This document shows, one piece after another, positions 56,629 to 64,000 of a stretch of 64,000 nt of DNA. The notes beneath the pieces were generated by a model. It was not told the DNA's origin. It saw only the letters and a program-made list of their open reading frames with translations, and searched no databases. Source of the DNA: a virus. The position numbers were made by a program, and so were the translations under genes. The stretch's first letter is position 1; every line of letters starts with the position of its first letter. The stretch is from positions 1 to 64,000 of the IMG/VR virus record IMGVR_UViG_3300044612_003086, one strand, 5' to 3'.

Positions 56629-56916
56629 TCACAGTTGCTCCTCGCTATCTGGGATGCCATTGCCGTTTTTGTCTTCAGCATTTCTTCCAGTGGAAATCAT
56701 CAGTCCTGCAAGTGTTCCAGTTATGAAAGTCGCGACGCTCGAAAGCACGCTAAAAAACATTTTATCGTTTTCTGCTTGAGCTCCTATCGGCTGCGTAACG
56801 AATACGAGAGCGTACAAAACACCTATAGTTGTTAGTGTTAAAACTGCAGCAAGTACGCACCCAACAACAAACTTAAGACGAGCATCAAGGTCCGCTGGTG
56901 TGAGTCGTGGTTTCAT
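56629..56916 (-). CDS. Holin-like membrane protein
   Basis: 95 residues, two transmembrane segments (about 15-40 and 53-74) and a short acidic C-terminus with a Ca-binding-like DKNGNGIPD. Size and topology match class II holins of actinophages, and it lies in the structural/lysis block. AGGAGG-like GGAGGGTTAATTA precedes the ATG. Confidence 0.6.
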   Translation of the reverse strand: MKPRLTPADLDARLKFVVGCVLAAVLTLTTIGVLYALVFVTQPIGAQAENDKMFFSVLSSVATFITGTLAGLMISTGRNAEDKNGNGIPDSEEQL

Positions 56917-56936
56917 ATTTTAATTAACCCTCCTGA

Positions 56937-57467
56937 TTAATCAAGGTTGGAAAAAGAACGGACTGGGCGCACAAAGTACAATTGGTCCTTACTAACGTTG
57001 TAGCCACTAGACCCACTAGCACCAAAAATCTGCACATGTGCGGTTTCGTATGTGAAGTTCATTCCTGGAACACCTTGGGTTGAACTCCAGTATGCGCTAC
57101 CATCATCAAAGCCTCCAACCATGTCTCGATGGGCGTATAGCTGGGCCATCTCGTCATCGGAAGGCAGGAACCAATCTGTAAATCCATTCCATGAATAACT
57201 AGTGCAATATGCTGCTGCGCAGTTGTCCTTTGTATTTCCACTCATTGACGCAATAAGTTTTGTATTGCTTTCTCCTGTGCCAATTTTGTTTCCCGAAGCA
57301 CCAGAATCTCCGTATCCAGAAGACCAGGGTATTTGGACGAAATCGGGATTTCTGCATGGACCTGCTTCAAACCACAAACCAGTAGTATTTCCATGTGTGG
57401 TCGGATTGATAAAAATAACTCCACCCGCAGGTCCTTTATCACCGATTCTTAAATGTTCTATTTTCAT
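56937..57467 (-). CDS. Lcl-like/DUF1566 C-type lectin-fold protein
   Basis: 176 residues from ATG 57467, which overlaps the lipoprotein stop (ATGA). GDKGPAGGVIF, GFTDWFLPSDDEM and YWSSTQ with a final FVRPVRSF are typical of the Lcl/DUF1566 domain, a C-type lectin fold in adhesins. May bind host surface glycans as a virion decoration. Confidence 0.75.
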   Translation of the reverse strand: MKIEHLRIGDKGPAGGVIFINPTTHGNTTGLWFEAGPCRNPDFVQIPWSSGYGDSGASGNKIGTGESNTKLIASMSGNTKDNCAAAYCTSYSWNGFTDWFLPSDDEMAQLYAHRDMVGGFDDGSAYWSSTQGVPGMNFTYETAHVQIFGASGSSGYNVSKDQLYFVRPVRSFSNLD

Positions 57468-57682
57468 GGCGCCGTTGTTACCTCTGGTGAAATCGTATCT
57501 ACGCTTATTTCGTTCGGGTCCCATCCAAGCAGCGTTTTTGTGCACGCTCCATCTACCTCGCATATTGGCGGCTTACATTCACTCTTGCCCCAGTTTTCAG
57601 GGTCTTGACATTCATATCGGTACTTACCGTCATAGCCGCAAGAAGCAATAAGAAGTGCAGAAACAAGAATTAACCTTTTCAT
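57464..57682 (-). CDS. Small lipoprotein with Cys pairs
   Basis: 72 residues. Signal peptide with lipobox LIASC (Cys 15), then four more Cys. Overlaps the thermonuclease stop by ATGA. Possible superinfection-exclusion or lysis role; not established. Confidence 0.65.
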   Translation of the reverse strand: MKRLILVSALLIASCGYDGKYRYECQDPENWGKSECKPPICEVDGACTKTLLGWDPNEISVDTISPEVTTAP

Positions 57683-58080
57683 TTTGTCTTGAATTCATTC
57701 CAGGTTTTGTCACCCACACCAAAATATTCACGAGCAAAACCAGATTGGATAATGTCTTTGTTTAAACAAGCAGTTGTGGGGTCATCTATTTTGTCTGATG
57801 AGTAAATTCTTGCCAAAACTCTTCCATATTTATCATTTTTGTCTGGAATAGTGTTTACAAAAACCCATTTATGACCATCAAGCCAGTCCTTGGTAAAAGA
57901 CTTTGCCTTAAGCCCAAGTTCTTTTTCCTTGAGGTCTTTGGTGCGTGACTCTGGTGTATTAACGCCATATAGACGAACACGAATTTTATGATGGACACTA
58001 AATCCAAGGTCAATCATTAGGTCGACCGTGTCTCCATCAACTACATTGAGTACCGTTGCCCCATACCAGAATCGTTCCAC
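57679..58080 (-). CDS. Thermonuclease-like (SNase) protein
   Basis: 133 residues. VVDGDTVDL at 13-21, VRLYGVNTPESR and DKYGRVLARI are the staphylococcal nuclease signature residues (Asp, Arg, Glu, Arg). No signal peptide in the chosen frame (GTG start). Cleaves DNA or RNA; placed between capsid and lysis genes. Confidence 0.88.
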   Translation of the reverse strand: MERFWYGATVLNVVDGDTVDLMIDLGFSVHHKIRVRLYGVNTPESRTKDLKEKELGLKAKSFTKDWLDGHKWVFVNTIPDKNDKYGRVLARIYSSDKIDDPTTACLNKDIIQSGFAREYFGVGDKTWNEFKTK

Positions 58081-58092
58081 GACAAGTTATCC

Positions 58093-59496
58093 CTACTTGC
58101 TGTTCTTTGGATTTAGGCGATTCATTATCGCATCTTGGCCCGGAAACTTGGGACCCATAACGCGTCCTGTTTCTGGCTTCTTTTCTACTCGCGGACCTGG
58201 TGCGATTGTTGGTGGCTGTGGCCTATCAGCTCCTGGTCTTTTTGATGAAGGAGTTCCAGGATTTGGTTTTTGTCCTGGTGGGTACTTCTTTCCAGGACTC
58301 GGAATACGGTCTGCTGGCTTGCTTGGTTGAGGCCTACTTGGGCTTGGGTATCTGTCGGCTGGCTTGGTGTCTTTTGGCTCCGGTTTTTGCCCAGGAGGAT
58401 ACTTTTTCCCTGGACTTGGATATCTGTCGGCAGGCTTCTGGTCCCTTGGTTTGGATGGTGACGGCTTTTGCCCTGGTGGGTATTTCTTTGGCGGGTCTGG
58501 ATACCTATCTGCAGGCTTCTGGTCACGTGGTTTTGAAGGAGATGGCTTCTGTCCCGGAGGTGATGATGGTCCCTTTGGAAGACCGTCAGCAGATGGCTTA
58601 CCATCTGCCCCTCTTAGAACCTTGTCGAAAGCTGCTCTAGCTCTTGCACGAGCATCTCTTTCTTCCTTGCTTCTATCCTCAACACGTCGATTCATTTTTA
58701 TTCCCTGAAGCTTTAGCTGCTGACGAACAAATTTTCTTCTCTGCGCTTCATAGTTCGCATCGCTTGAGCGTTGATATGGTTTTCTTTGCTCTTGTGGAGT
58801 GCCATCGAAAATCATTCCATCGCTGTCGTGGTCTACGGCTTCCGCTGGATTTGTTCCGGTAGGAGCAGCGCCGCCAGCGCGTTGGCCAATTGACATTCCA
58901 AGAGCGGCTTTGTACTCATAATCTTCAAGTTCATCTGACTTCTTCTTTGAGTTTTGGTAACGCTCAAGAAGTCTTTTCCCTTTTGCAGCAAGCGCTGCTG
59001 CATCTTCCATATTTTTGGGAACTGGTTCCCCCCATGCTGCAGCAGAAAGAGCAAGTCTTGTTGCTCTTCCTTTTTCGTCTTTCATTGGTCCACGTGGGTT
59101 GGTGAAAAATCTAGTAAGGAATGAACCCTTGCGACGCATTTTTTCCGGTGTATCAGCTGGGCCTCTTACTCCTGGCTTTAGATTTGCGCCTTCTGTTCTC
59201 TTGAAGAACGCTCTACCAGCAGCTGTCAAACCACCCTTTGGGTCTTTGAGTGGTTTTTTCCCGCCCTTTGTTTTTATGTATTCAGGAATTGCCGAGATTT
59301 GTTCCTCGGATGGGAATTCGAATTGACCGACACGATTAGAACCGTAATACTCATCGAATATCGGCATGAAATCTTCTGATTTAAGTTCGATTAGCGTTTC
59401 ATCAATTAGCTGCTCGAGCTCATCTTGTTCTTGGATATTGTTCGCTATTTGCTCTAATTCGGCAAAAAGCTCTTCATCGCTTTTGATTTGTGACAT
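58093..59496 (-). CDS. DUF6321-like protein with Pro-rich C-terminal repeats
   Basis: 467 residues from ATG 59496 (GGAAGATGCG upstream). GGLTAAGRAFFKRTEGANLKP, RRKGSFLTRFF and AAWGEPVP around 85-165 match the DUF6321 pattern of aquatic phages. HDSDGMIFDGTP near 225 is an EF-hand-like loop, as in the giant protein. About 310-440 consists of four to five Pro/Lys repeats of the type KPADRYPSPGKKYPPGQ. Directly downstream of the capsid gene; head-associated role likely. Confidence 0.7.
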   Translation of the reverse strand: MSQIKSDEELFAELEQIANNIQEQDELEQLIDETLIELKSEDFMPIFDEYYGSNRVGQFEFPSEEQISAIPEYIKTKGGKKPLKDPKGGLTAAGRAFFKRTEGANLKPGVRGPADTPEKMRRKGSFLTRFFTNPRGPMKDEKGRATRLALSAAAWGEPVPKNMEDAAALAAKGKRLLERYQNSKKKSDELEDYEYKAALGMSIGQRAGGAAPTGTNPAEAVDHDSDGMIFDGTPQEQRKPYQRSSDANYEAQRRKFVRQQLKLQGIKMNRRVEDRSKEERDARARARAAFDKVLRGADGKPSADGLPKGPSSPPGQKPSPSKPRDQKPADRYPDPPKKYPPGQKPSPSKPRDQKPADRYPSPGKKYPPGQKPEPKDTKPADRYPSPSRPQPSKPADRIPSPGKKYPPGQKPNPGTPSSKRPGADRPQPPTIAPGPRVEKKPETGRVMGPKFPGQDAIMNRLNPKNSK

Positions 59497-59534
59497 CGCA
59501 TCTTCCATGGTTCAATTTTCGCACAGATATGAAA

Positions 59535-59588
59535 CTATAAAAGAAACAACCCCCGGTTTCACCGTTTTCACGATTACTCCCGGGGGTT
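59535..59588 (-). terminator. Terminator after the capsid gene
   Basis: AACCCCCGG/CCGGGGGTT stem, followed on the minus strand by GTTTCTTTTATAG. Confidence 0.75.
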
Positions 59589-59625
59589 ATTTCAACTCAA
59601 ACTGGATAACCAGTTATTGGATTAA

Positions 59626-60975
59626 TCAGCTTGGCTCGTTGTCGAAGTCAACTTTGACGAATGCTTCTGGACGCTTGACAGCAAGGGCGAGTCTCTGCTC
59701 GGCCAAGATGACGATTGCGTTGCGCACGAAGAAGTCTGAGTGCTGTTCCGAAATTCGGATTGAAGCCTCTTCTCTGTCGTACAGCTGAGCACCGGTACCG
59801 AATGCACCGACCAGGGCTGTTCCCTCAGCGATTGCCGGGGTGTCAACGACTGGCATTCTCCAAACGCGTGGCTCGCCACCCATTGCCACTGACACAGCGA
59901 CCAAGTACTGGCCGTTTGTATCCTTGGTCAATTCGATGTCTTCCCAGTCGTTCGGGTGCAACACGATGCCGGATGGCTCGTAGTAAGCAAGGAACGAGAG
60001 GGTTGCGGCACGACGAATTGCATCAGCCTTTGTGTCTGGAACTGGTGTGTCTGCACCGTCTGACCATGCGTACTCCTGAATGTTTGGAGTCTGAAGAACA
60101 CCAAGAAGGTTTTCGCCAGTTCCATCGCCATTCAAAATCTGCGAGTCTTCTAGGAGACGCAGACCGTACATGAGTTCGTTGTCGATGATTGAACGTAGCT
60201 GTGGCTCATCGGCGAGGACGTTGCGGTGTGCAGCTTCCCAGTGTGCCAATGTGCGAACAGGAGCCTGCTCACCAACGAATGCGAACGATGACTGCGGCTT
60301 GATACCGAAGTTGCCACCAGAACGCTCAGCAACTGAAGATGCCGAGTTAACACCATGGCCAGCCTGAAGGGTTGTGAAACCGAGCTGACGGAAGTATTCG
60401 ATTACTGCTGCAGATGTTCTGCGAACTGGGAACAGGTCGCGAACACGCTTTGTACGCATTGGAGGAAGAACCATGGCATCGCGCTGAACGTTTCCGAAGC
60501 TGCCGAGGCGGCTGTCTGTAACTAGCGTTGTTGGCAATGCTGAGTAAACGTCCTTTACGTTGTAAGCGGTCAATGAAGCAGCGACTTGCCATGGTGCAAC
60601 CATGTTTGCGCCGTTACGGCCACCATTGAGTGTCTTGAACTCAGGTGACTCGATAAACATTTGACCGATTGACTTGATTTCGCGTGAGCTCAATTGACTG
60701 AGGTCTGCAGCTGCTGCAGCATAGCTTGAAGCTACTGCTTCTCCCTGTGGCTGTGATGACCATGAGTCAACATCGCCCATTGTCTGAAGGTCAGCGAGCA
60801 GTGACTTAATTGACTTAATGTCCTGCATGTTCTTGTCGAATGCTGACTTCTGCTCAGAAGAAACAACTACTGTGCCTTCCTCGATTTTGAATGAGTCCGC
60901 AATGGCTTTATTGTCTGCCATTTTGGTGCGAAGAGCTGACTGCAGCTCTTCAATTCTTGCTTTGTCTTGTGACAT
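59626..60975 (-). CDS. Major capsid protein, HK97 fold
   Basis: 449 residues. N-terminal helical delta-like region to about 75, then SSREIKSIGQMFIESPEF, VRDLFPVRRTSAAVIEYFRQ, EQAPVRTLAHWEAAHRNVLADEPQLRSIIDNELMYGL (E-loop to spine helix) and GIVLHPNDWEDIEL, all hallmarks of HK97 major capsid proteins. Strong ribosome-binding site (GGAGC) and own terminator. Confidence 0.92.
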   Translation of the reverse strand: MSQDKARIEELQSALRTKMADNKAIADSFKIEEGTVVVSSEQKSAFDKNMQDIKSIKSLLADLQTMGDVDSWSSQPQGEAVASSYAAAAADLSQLSSREIKSIGQMFIESPEFKTLNGGRNGANMVAPWQVAASLTAYNVKDVYSALPTTLVTDSRLGSFGNVQRDAMVLPPMRTKRVRDLFPVRRTSAAVIEYFRQLGFTTLQAGHGVNSASSVAERSGGNFGIKPQSSFAFVGEQAPVRTLAHWEAAHRNVLADEPQLRSIIDNELMYGLRLLEDSQILNGDGTGENLLGVLQTPNIQEYAWSDGADTPVPDTKADAIRRAATLSFLAYYEPSGIVLHPNDWEDIELTKDTNGQYLVAVSVAMGGEPRVWRMPVVDTPAIAEGTALVGAFGTGAQLYDREEASIRISEQHSDFFVRNAIVILAEQRLALAVKRPEAFVKVDFDNEPS

Positions 60976-61133
60976 GATTTGCTCCGTATTGGAATTTGAA
61001 GGGTTGAATTACTGCTTACGTCGTGGCTTAGGTAAGCACCCAGCCCTCGTAATATCAAAAATAACAGATGGTTTACATTCTTTAGTGCAACTAATAAAGT
61101 TTTATACAAAAGTGTGTAAATAGTAATTGCTAT

Positions 61134-61874
61134 TTATTTTTGACTGAGTTCCTCAGAAATTGCGTGCTTTTTCTTTAGGTTGCTCTTGCCACCGGAACGA
61201 AAAACAGTACGAACGGCGTTCATTATTTCTCGGCTTCTGGTTCTCTCCGCATTTCTTCTTCCCAGCGAAGTTGAGCCGGTTCTATTTGCGTAATCGGTCA
61301 TATTTGTGCAAGGCATCCAAACTGTTCTTCCGTTTTTGCTAACTCTCCTGCTTACGCCAATGCAACCGATTTGCCTAGCTCTTGACCGAGCTGAGTCTGG
61401 GTCCATGAACACATCTGTGTCATCTTCCCTTACGTATTGAGGGCCCTGAAGAGCTTTGCCGCTTACCGGGACACAGTTTGGGACCATGCTCCCATTTTTC
61501 CCAGGTTTCATTCCAACCTGTTTGTATCCAGGCCAACATGGACTGGATTCCGCTTTTCCAGCAAAATTCCCAGACACCAATCCACCGCCGTCGATTGTTT
61601 CTATTCCTCGAATCGGCATCTCGTTCAAGTTTTCCCAATTATCTATTCTTCGTTTTTTCTTTTTCTTTCCAGTGCTTCTTCCGGCAGCTTTTCTTTCTCC
61701 GGCAACAACGGTTCTCCATTTACTTGTTTCAGCAATATCTGATAGACGCTCAAGCTCACCCATTGATGCACATGGCATCCAGTTGCCATCTTTATCCTTG
61801 TGCGCCCCAAAGCAACCCATTTCACGCGCAATTGCAAGTGCGTCAAGCTTCTTGACCAAGTCTGGTTTTTTCAT
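61134..61874 (-). CDS. Hypothetical head-region protein with duplicated GC-G..WMPC motif
   Basis: 246 residues. Two similar segments, AREMGCFGAHKDKDGNWMPC near 17-36 and ARQIGCIGVSRRVSKNGRTVWMPC near 166-189, suggest an internal duplication. The middle PCWPGYKQVGMKPGKNGSMVPNCVP is a motif recurring in aquatic phage virion genes. Cys pairs may bind metal. Basic linkers. Confidence 0.6.
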   Translation of the reverse strand: MKKPDLVKKLDALAIAREMGCFGAHKDKDGNWMPCASMGELERLSDIAETSKWRTVVAGERKAAGRSTGKKKKKRRIDNWENLNEMPIRGIETIDGGGLVSGNFAGKAESSPCWPGYKQVGMKPGKNGSMVPNCVPVSGKALQGPQYVREDDTDVFMDPDSARSRARQIGCIGVSRRVSKNGRTVWMPCTNMTDYANRTGSTSLGRRNAERTRSREIMNAVRTVFRSGGKSNLKKKHAISEELSQK

Positions 61875-62614
61875 ATCTTCCTGCCAAGTTTTGACTGCAG
61901 TGCAGCGATGAGTCTTTGATTTCCCTCTGGGACTATTGGCTCGCGCTTTGATTCAACAAGGAATTCAGCGTGCCTATTTGCGCGCCGTGAAGGTGATTCT
62001 GGATTTGCCGTTTTTTCGGCAACGTGTGCTCTCACTATTGCTTTTTGTCCGATTCTTTCAACTATCCGATTGATTGCAATAGACGCAAGACTATTAGCCT
62101 CTCTTGAAATTAGTTGTCCAGATTTTTTATCAAATCCAATTTTTTGATTATTTTTTATAGAACTAAATACTTCTGAGCGCCTAGCTGAAGATGAGAACAA
62201 CCTTGCCTTGAAGTCAACTATGTTGATTTTTTCAATAGGGCTCTTGAATTTATCAATCCCCCTGCTAGACGGGGAACGAAATCCATTGGTTTTTGTCTCT
62301 GATGGAAATCTTGAAGCGTTCAGTATTTTCTTCTGTGATGTCACGATTGGGGTAGATGGAACGATTACTTCTGGAGAATCAAAATTTATTCCATCAACTA
62401 TTCTCTGTACCGAAGAGTTAATTTCCTTGAAATCAGTTGCAACAAATCCAGCAGGAAGTGATTTTGTTGCGTACGACTCACGCGAAACAACACCATCTAT
62501 TAGGCTGTTTCCGAATTCGGTTAGTGATTTAACAATAAACTTTGAATCATCATCAATAGCTATGGCATGCGGCATATTGCGCAGCGCATCTTTTATTATG
62601 GAAATACGTTTCAC
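61871..62614 (-). CDS. Hypothetical head-region protein
   Basis: 247 residues, helical N-terminus, Ser/Lys-rich middle, Arg-rich end. Coupled by ATGA on both sides. No family recognised; scaffold, protease or connector could lie here by position. Confidence 0.5.
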   Translation of the reverse strand: MKRISIIKDALRNMPHAIAIDDDSKFIVKSLTEFGNSLIDGVVSRESYATKSLPAGFVATDFKEINSSVQRIVDGINFDSPEVIVPSTPIVTSQKKILNASRFPSETKTNGFRSPSSRGIDKFKSPIEKINIVDFKARLFSSSARRSEVFSSIKNNQKIGFDKKSGQLISREANSLASIAINRIVERIGQKAIVRAHVAEKTANPESPSRRANRHAEFLVESKREPIVPEGNQRLIAALQSKLGRKI

Positions 62615-64000
62615 TTGCCACCTCCGGAAATGAGACTTCGAAGTACTTGTTTTTGATTTTGTAGTACGTCAAGTCTTGAATTGAACAGTTTAGAAATAAT
62701 GTTTAAGTGAATTTTTTCCCCATCAGACATCCCATACCCATTCATGTCGGATACAAATTTTTTTGAGTTAAAACTTCTTGCCCGATTAATCATTTGTGAC
62801 AAAAGTTTCATAAAAAGAACTCTTTGCTCTGCTCTTAGTTTTTGATAATAGTCAGAATATGCTGGAGTGAGTTGTGCGCCATAAAAATCATTGAGACGCA
62901 TCTTCATTCTTTTTGTTATTTCTATTTTTGAGAGGTCAATCAATCCTGATGTGGTGTTATCTGCCAATACCGCCCTGGTTCCATCAGCTGTATCTATTGG
63001 ATAAATTGAGGATGCTGGTCTTGAGCGCTGGTCTGTCAAGAAGTCGCTTACAAGCATTCTTGCAACATCCGCAATATCAAGGTTTTCAAATTTTTGATTC
63101 GGGTTGAATACGCCACCAGGCACAGCAGACTCCACGTCCTGTCTCAGATACATTCTTTTATCGTTTGGTTTTCCAACAAATATCACATCCGGAGACTCCA
63201 TGCCCAGATGCTGCTGGAGGTCTGACGCAAATCTCTCCGCTAGGTGCTGATAGTTTTTTGGCTTTTCGTAAACGAAATACTTTTGAGCCCCAGACTCAAC
63301 CGCTGATATTGAATTTGATATTTTCTCCTTGCGGACTAATTGTTGATTTGCTAGAAGTTTTGCGAGAACGATAGGTGTAATTCGTGAAAAACTACCTCCG
63401 TCTGCAATGAAACTTATTGCATCATCAAGATTGTTTATTAGCTTTCCTCTCCCGGAAAGTGAAACCGTAGTTCGCGAGGTGCCCTGTTCTTCTTTTGGCA
63501 ATTTCTGTAGTTTTCGCTTACCAAATAGCTTCTTTGCCCAGGCTGTTGTCCCATCAATTATTTCATTAGGATTTTTGATTCCATCAAACGATTCGGAATA
63601 CTGAATACCATCGCCTATTTCGTCGGCAACATTTCTCAGCCTTGCTCCTGGGTCTTTGCTGTTATTTATTTTTTGTGCTGAATTGACTACTCTTCCAAGT
63701 TTTCTTCTCTCGCCAACAGAGAGATTTCTGGCCTTAGACAGGCTTATTGTTGAACCACCAGGTAGAACATAAATCAAACTTTTAATTCCAGTATTGGAAA
63801 GAAGTCCAAGCTCTTCTCCGCCGAGGTCGGATGAAGAAAGAGTCGACATAAGGTAGTAGGCGCCTTCCATGTCCCTGTTATCCGGGATAGCTCTCAGCAC
63901 CTTCGTTGGAACTACTGGTTCCAGAACGAATCCATCACGCCTAACCATTCTCCTGGCTTTAGTGTTGGACGACAGGTTGAATTGACCGATTTCTTTTATG
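62611..64000 (-). CDS. Large protein, 5'-truncated; possible kinase-like domain
   Basis: The frame is open to the right edge; at least 463 codons are visible, beyond an internal ATG at 63948. FVYEKPKNYQHLAERFASDLQQHLGM followed by VSDFLTDQRSRPAS and LADNTTSGL resembles the HipA/PI-kinase-like order (lysine strand, ExxA helix, catalytic D-x4-R, second D). This is motif inference only. Position upstream of the capsid gene would also allow a portal or head protein. Confidence 0.4.
   Translation of the reverse strand, partial: IKEIGQFNLSSNTKARRMVRRDGFVLEPVVPTKVLRAIPDNRDMEGAYYLMSTLSSSDLGGEELGLLSNTGIKSLIYVLPGGSTISLSKARNLSVGERRKLGRVVNSAQKINNSKDPGARLRNVADEIGDGIQYSESFDGIKNPNEIIDGTTAWAKKLFGKRKLQKLPKEEQGTSRTTVSLSGRGKLINNLDDAISFIADGGSFSRITPIVLAKLLANQQLVRKEKISNSISAVESGAQKYFVYEKPKNYQHLAERFASDLQQHLGMESPDVIFVGKPNDKRMYLRQDVESAVPGGVFNPNQKFENLDIADVARMLVSDFLTDQRSRPASSIYPIDTADGTRAVLADNTTSGLIDLSKIEITKRMKMRLNDFYGAQLTPAYSDYYQKLRAEQRVLFMKLLSQMINRARSFNSKKFVSDMNGYGMSDGEKIHLNIISKLFNSRLDVLQNQKQVLRSLISGGGK

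Overview
The window looks like part of a large tailed-phage genome (HK97-type capsid) that infects an actinobacterium. The host clue is mixed evidence: a WhiB-family protein (47309-47677), a LexA/SOS box of the Gram-positive CGAAC-N4-GTTCG type (1970-1983), ThyX and a class II B12-dependent ribonucleotide reductase, -10 boxes of the TANNNT type with apparent leaderless starts, and a secreted protein with Thr-rich linkers of a kind common in Acidimicrobiia. No rRNA, integrase, transposase or CRISPR array was seen. Both ends of the window cut through genes.

Layout. 0-30 kb is an accessory/regulatory arm of about 45 small genes, mostly on the minus strand between 2.9 and 19 kb, each in a one- to four-gene unit separated by elaborate intergenic sequence. 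Recognisable products are a MoxR-type AAA+ ATPase with a vWA protein, an Xre-type repressor, an Api92-like protein, a DUF3846-like protein, LysM membrane proteins, a possible ADP-ribosyltransferase, a histone H1-like protein, a SNF2/HARP-like helicase and a TIGR03299/DUF932 protein. 30-36 kb holds very small genes, four tRNAs, thioredoxin, a PD-(D/E)XK-like protein, a secreted lysozyme-like protein and SSB. 36.8-48.4 kb (minus) holds a DUF5872-like protein, a giant 2205-residue polyprotein-like protein, an HTH protein resembling terminase small subunits, a primase-helicase, WhiB and an H1-like protein. 48.5-54.7 kb (plus) holds NrdJ, ThyX, five tRNAs, a secreted Thr-rich protein and an Fe(II)/2-oxoglutarate dioxygenase. 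54.8-64 kb (minus) holds MazG, ferredoxin, a holin-like protein, an Lcl-like lectin protein, a lipoprotein, a thermonuclease, a DUF6321-like protein, the major capsid protein and upstream head genes.

The most unusual signal is the regulatory grammar of the left arm. (1) An 11-mer, ACTTATCTAGT, occurs about 70 times exactly (69 counted by eye), only between 2720 and 30141, at gene boundaries and mostly oriented with transcription; its TAG/TAA often supply the stop codon and its last bases a GTG start. (2) 21 promoters share a -35-like AGATAA followed by NTCTGC and an exact 17-bp spacer to TANNNT; in many, the 11-mer overlaps the -35. (3) Units are separated by AGCCCCG/CGGGGCT hairpins next to boxes of the type CTT-N4-CCGACCACCCCG. 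(4) A 14-mer, TTCCACCACCGTCA, occurs eight times. This resembles in architecture the operator/stoperator systems of mycobacteriophage L5, with unrelated sequences; that function is inference.

Core functions cooperate as in other large lytic or temperate phages: SSB, primase-helicase, helicase and nuclease for DNA work; NrdJ, ThyX, MazG and thioredoxin for nucleotide supply; nine tRNAs for translation; holin and lysozyme-like protein for lysis. Terminase large subunit, portal and tail genes are not in the window.
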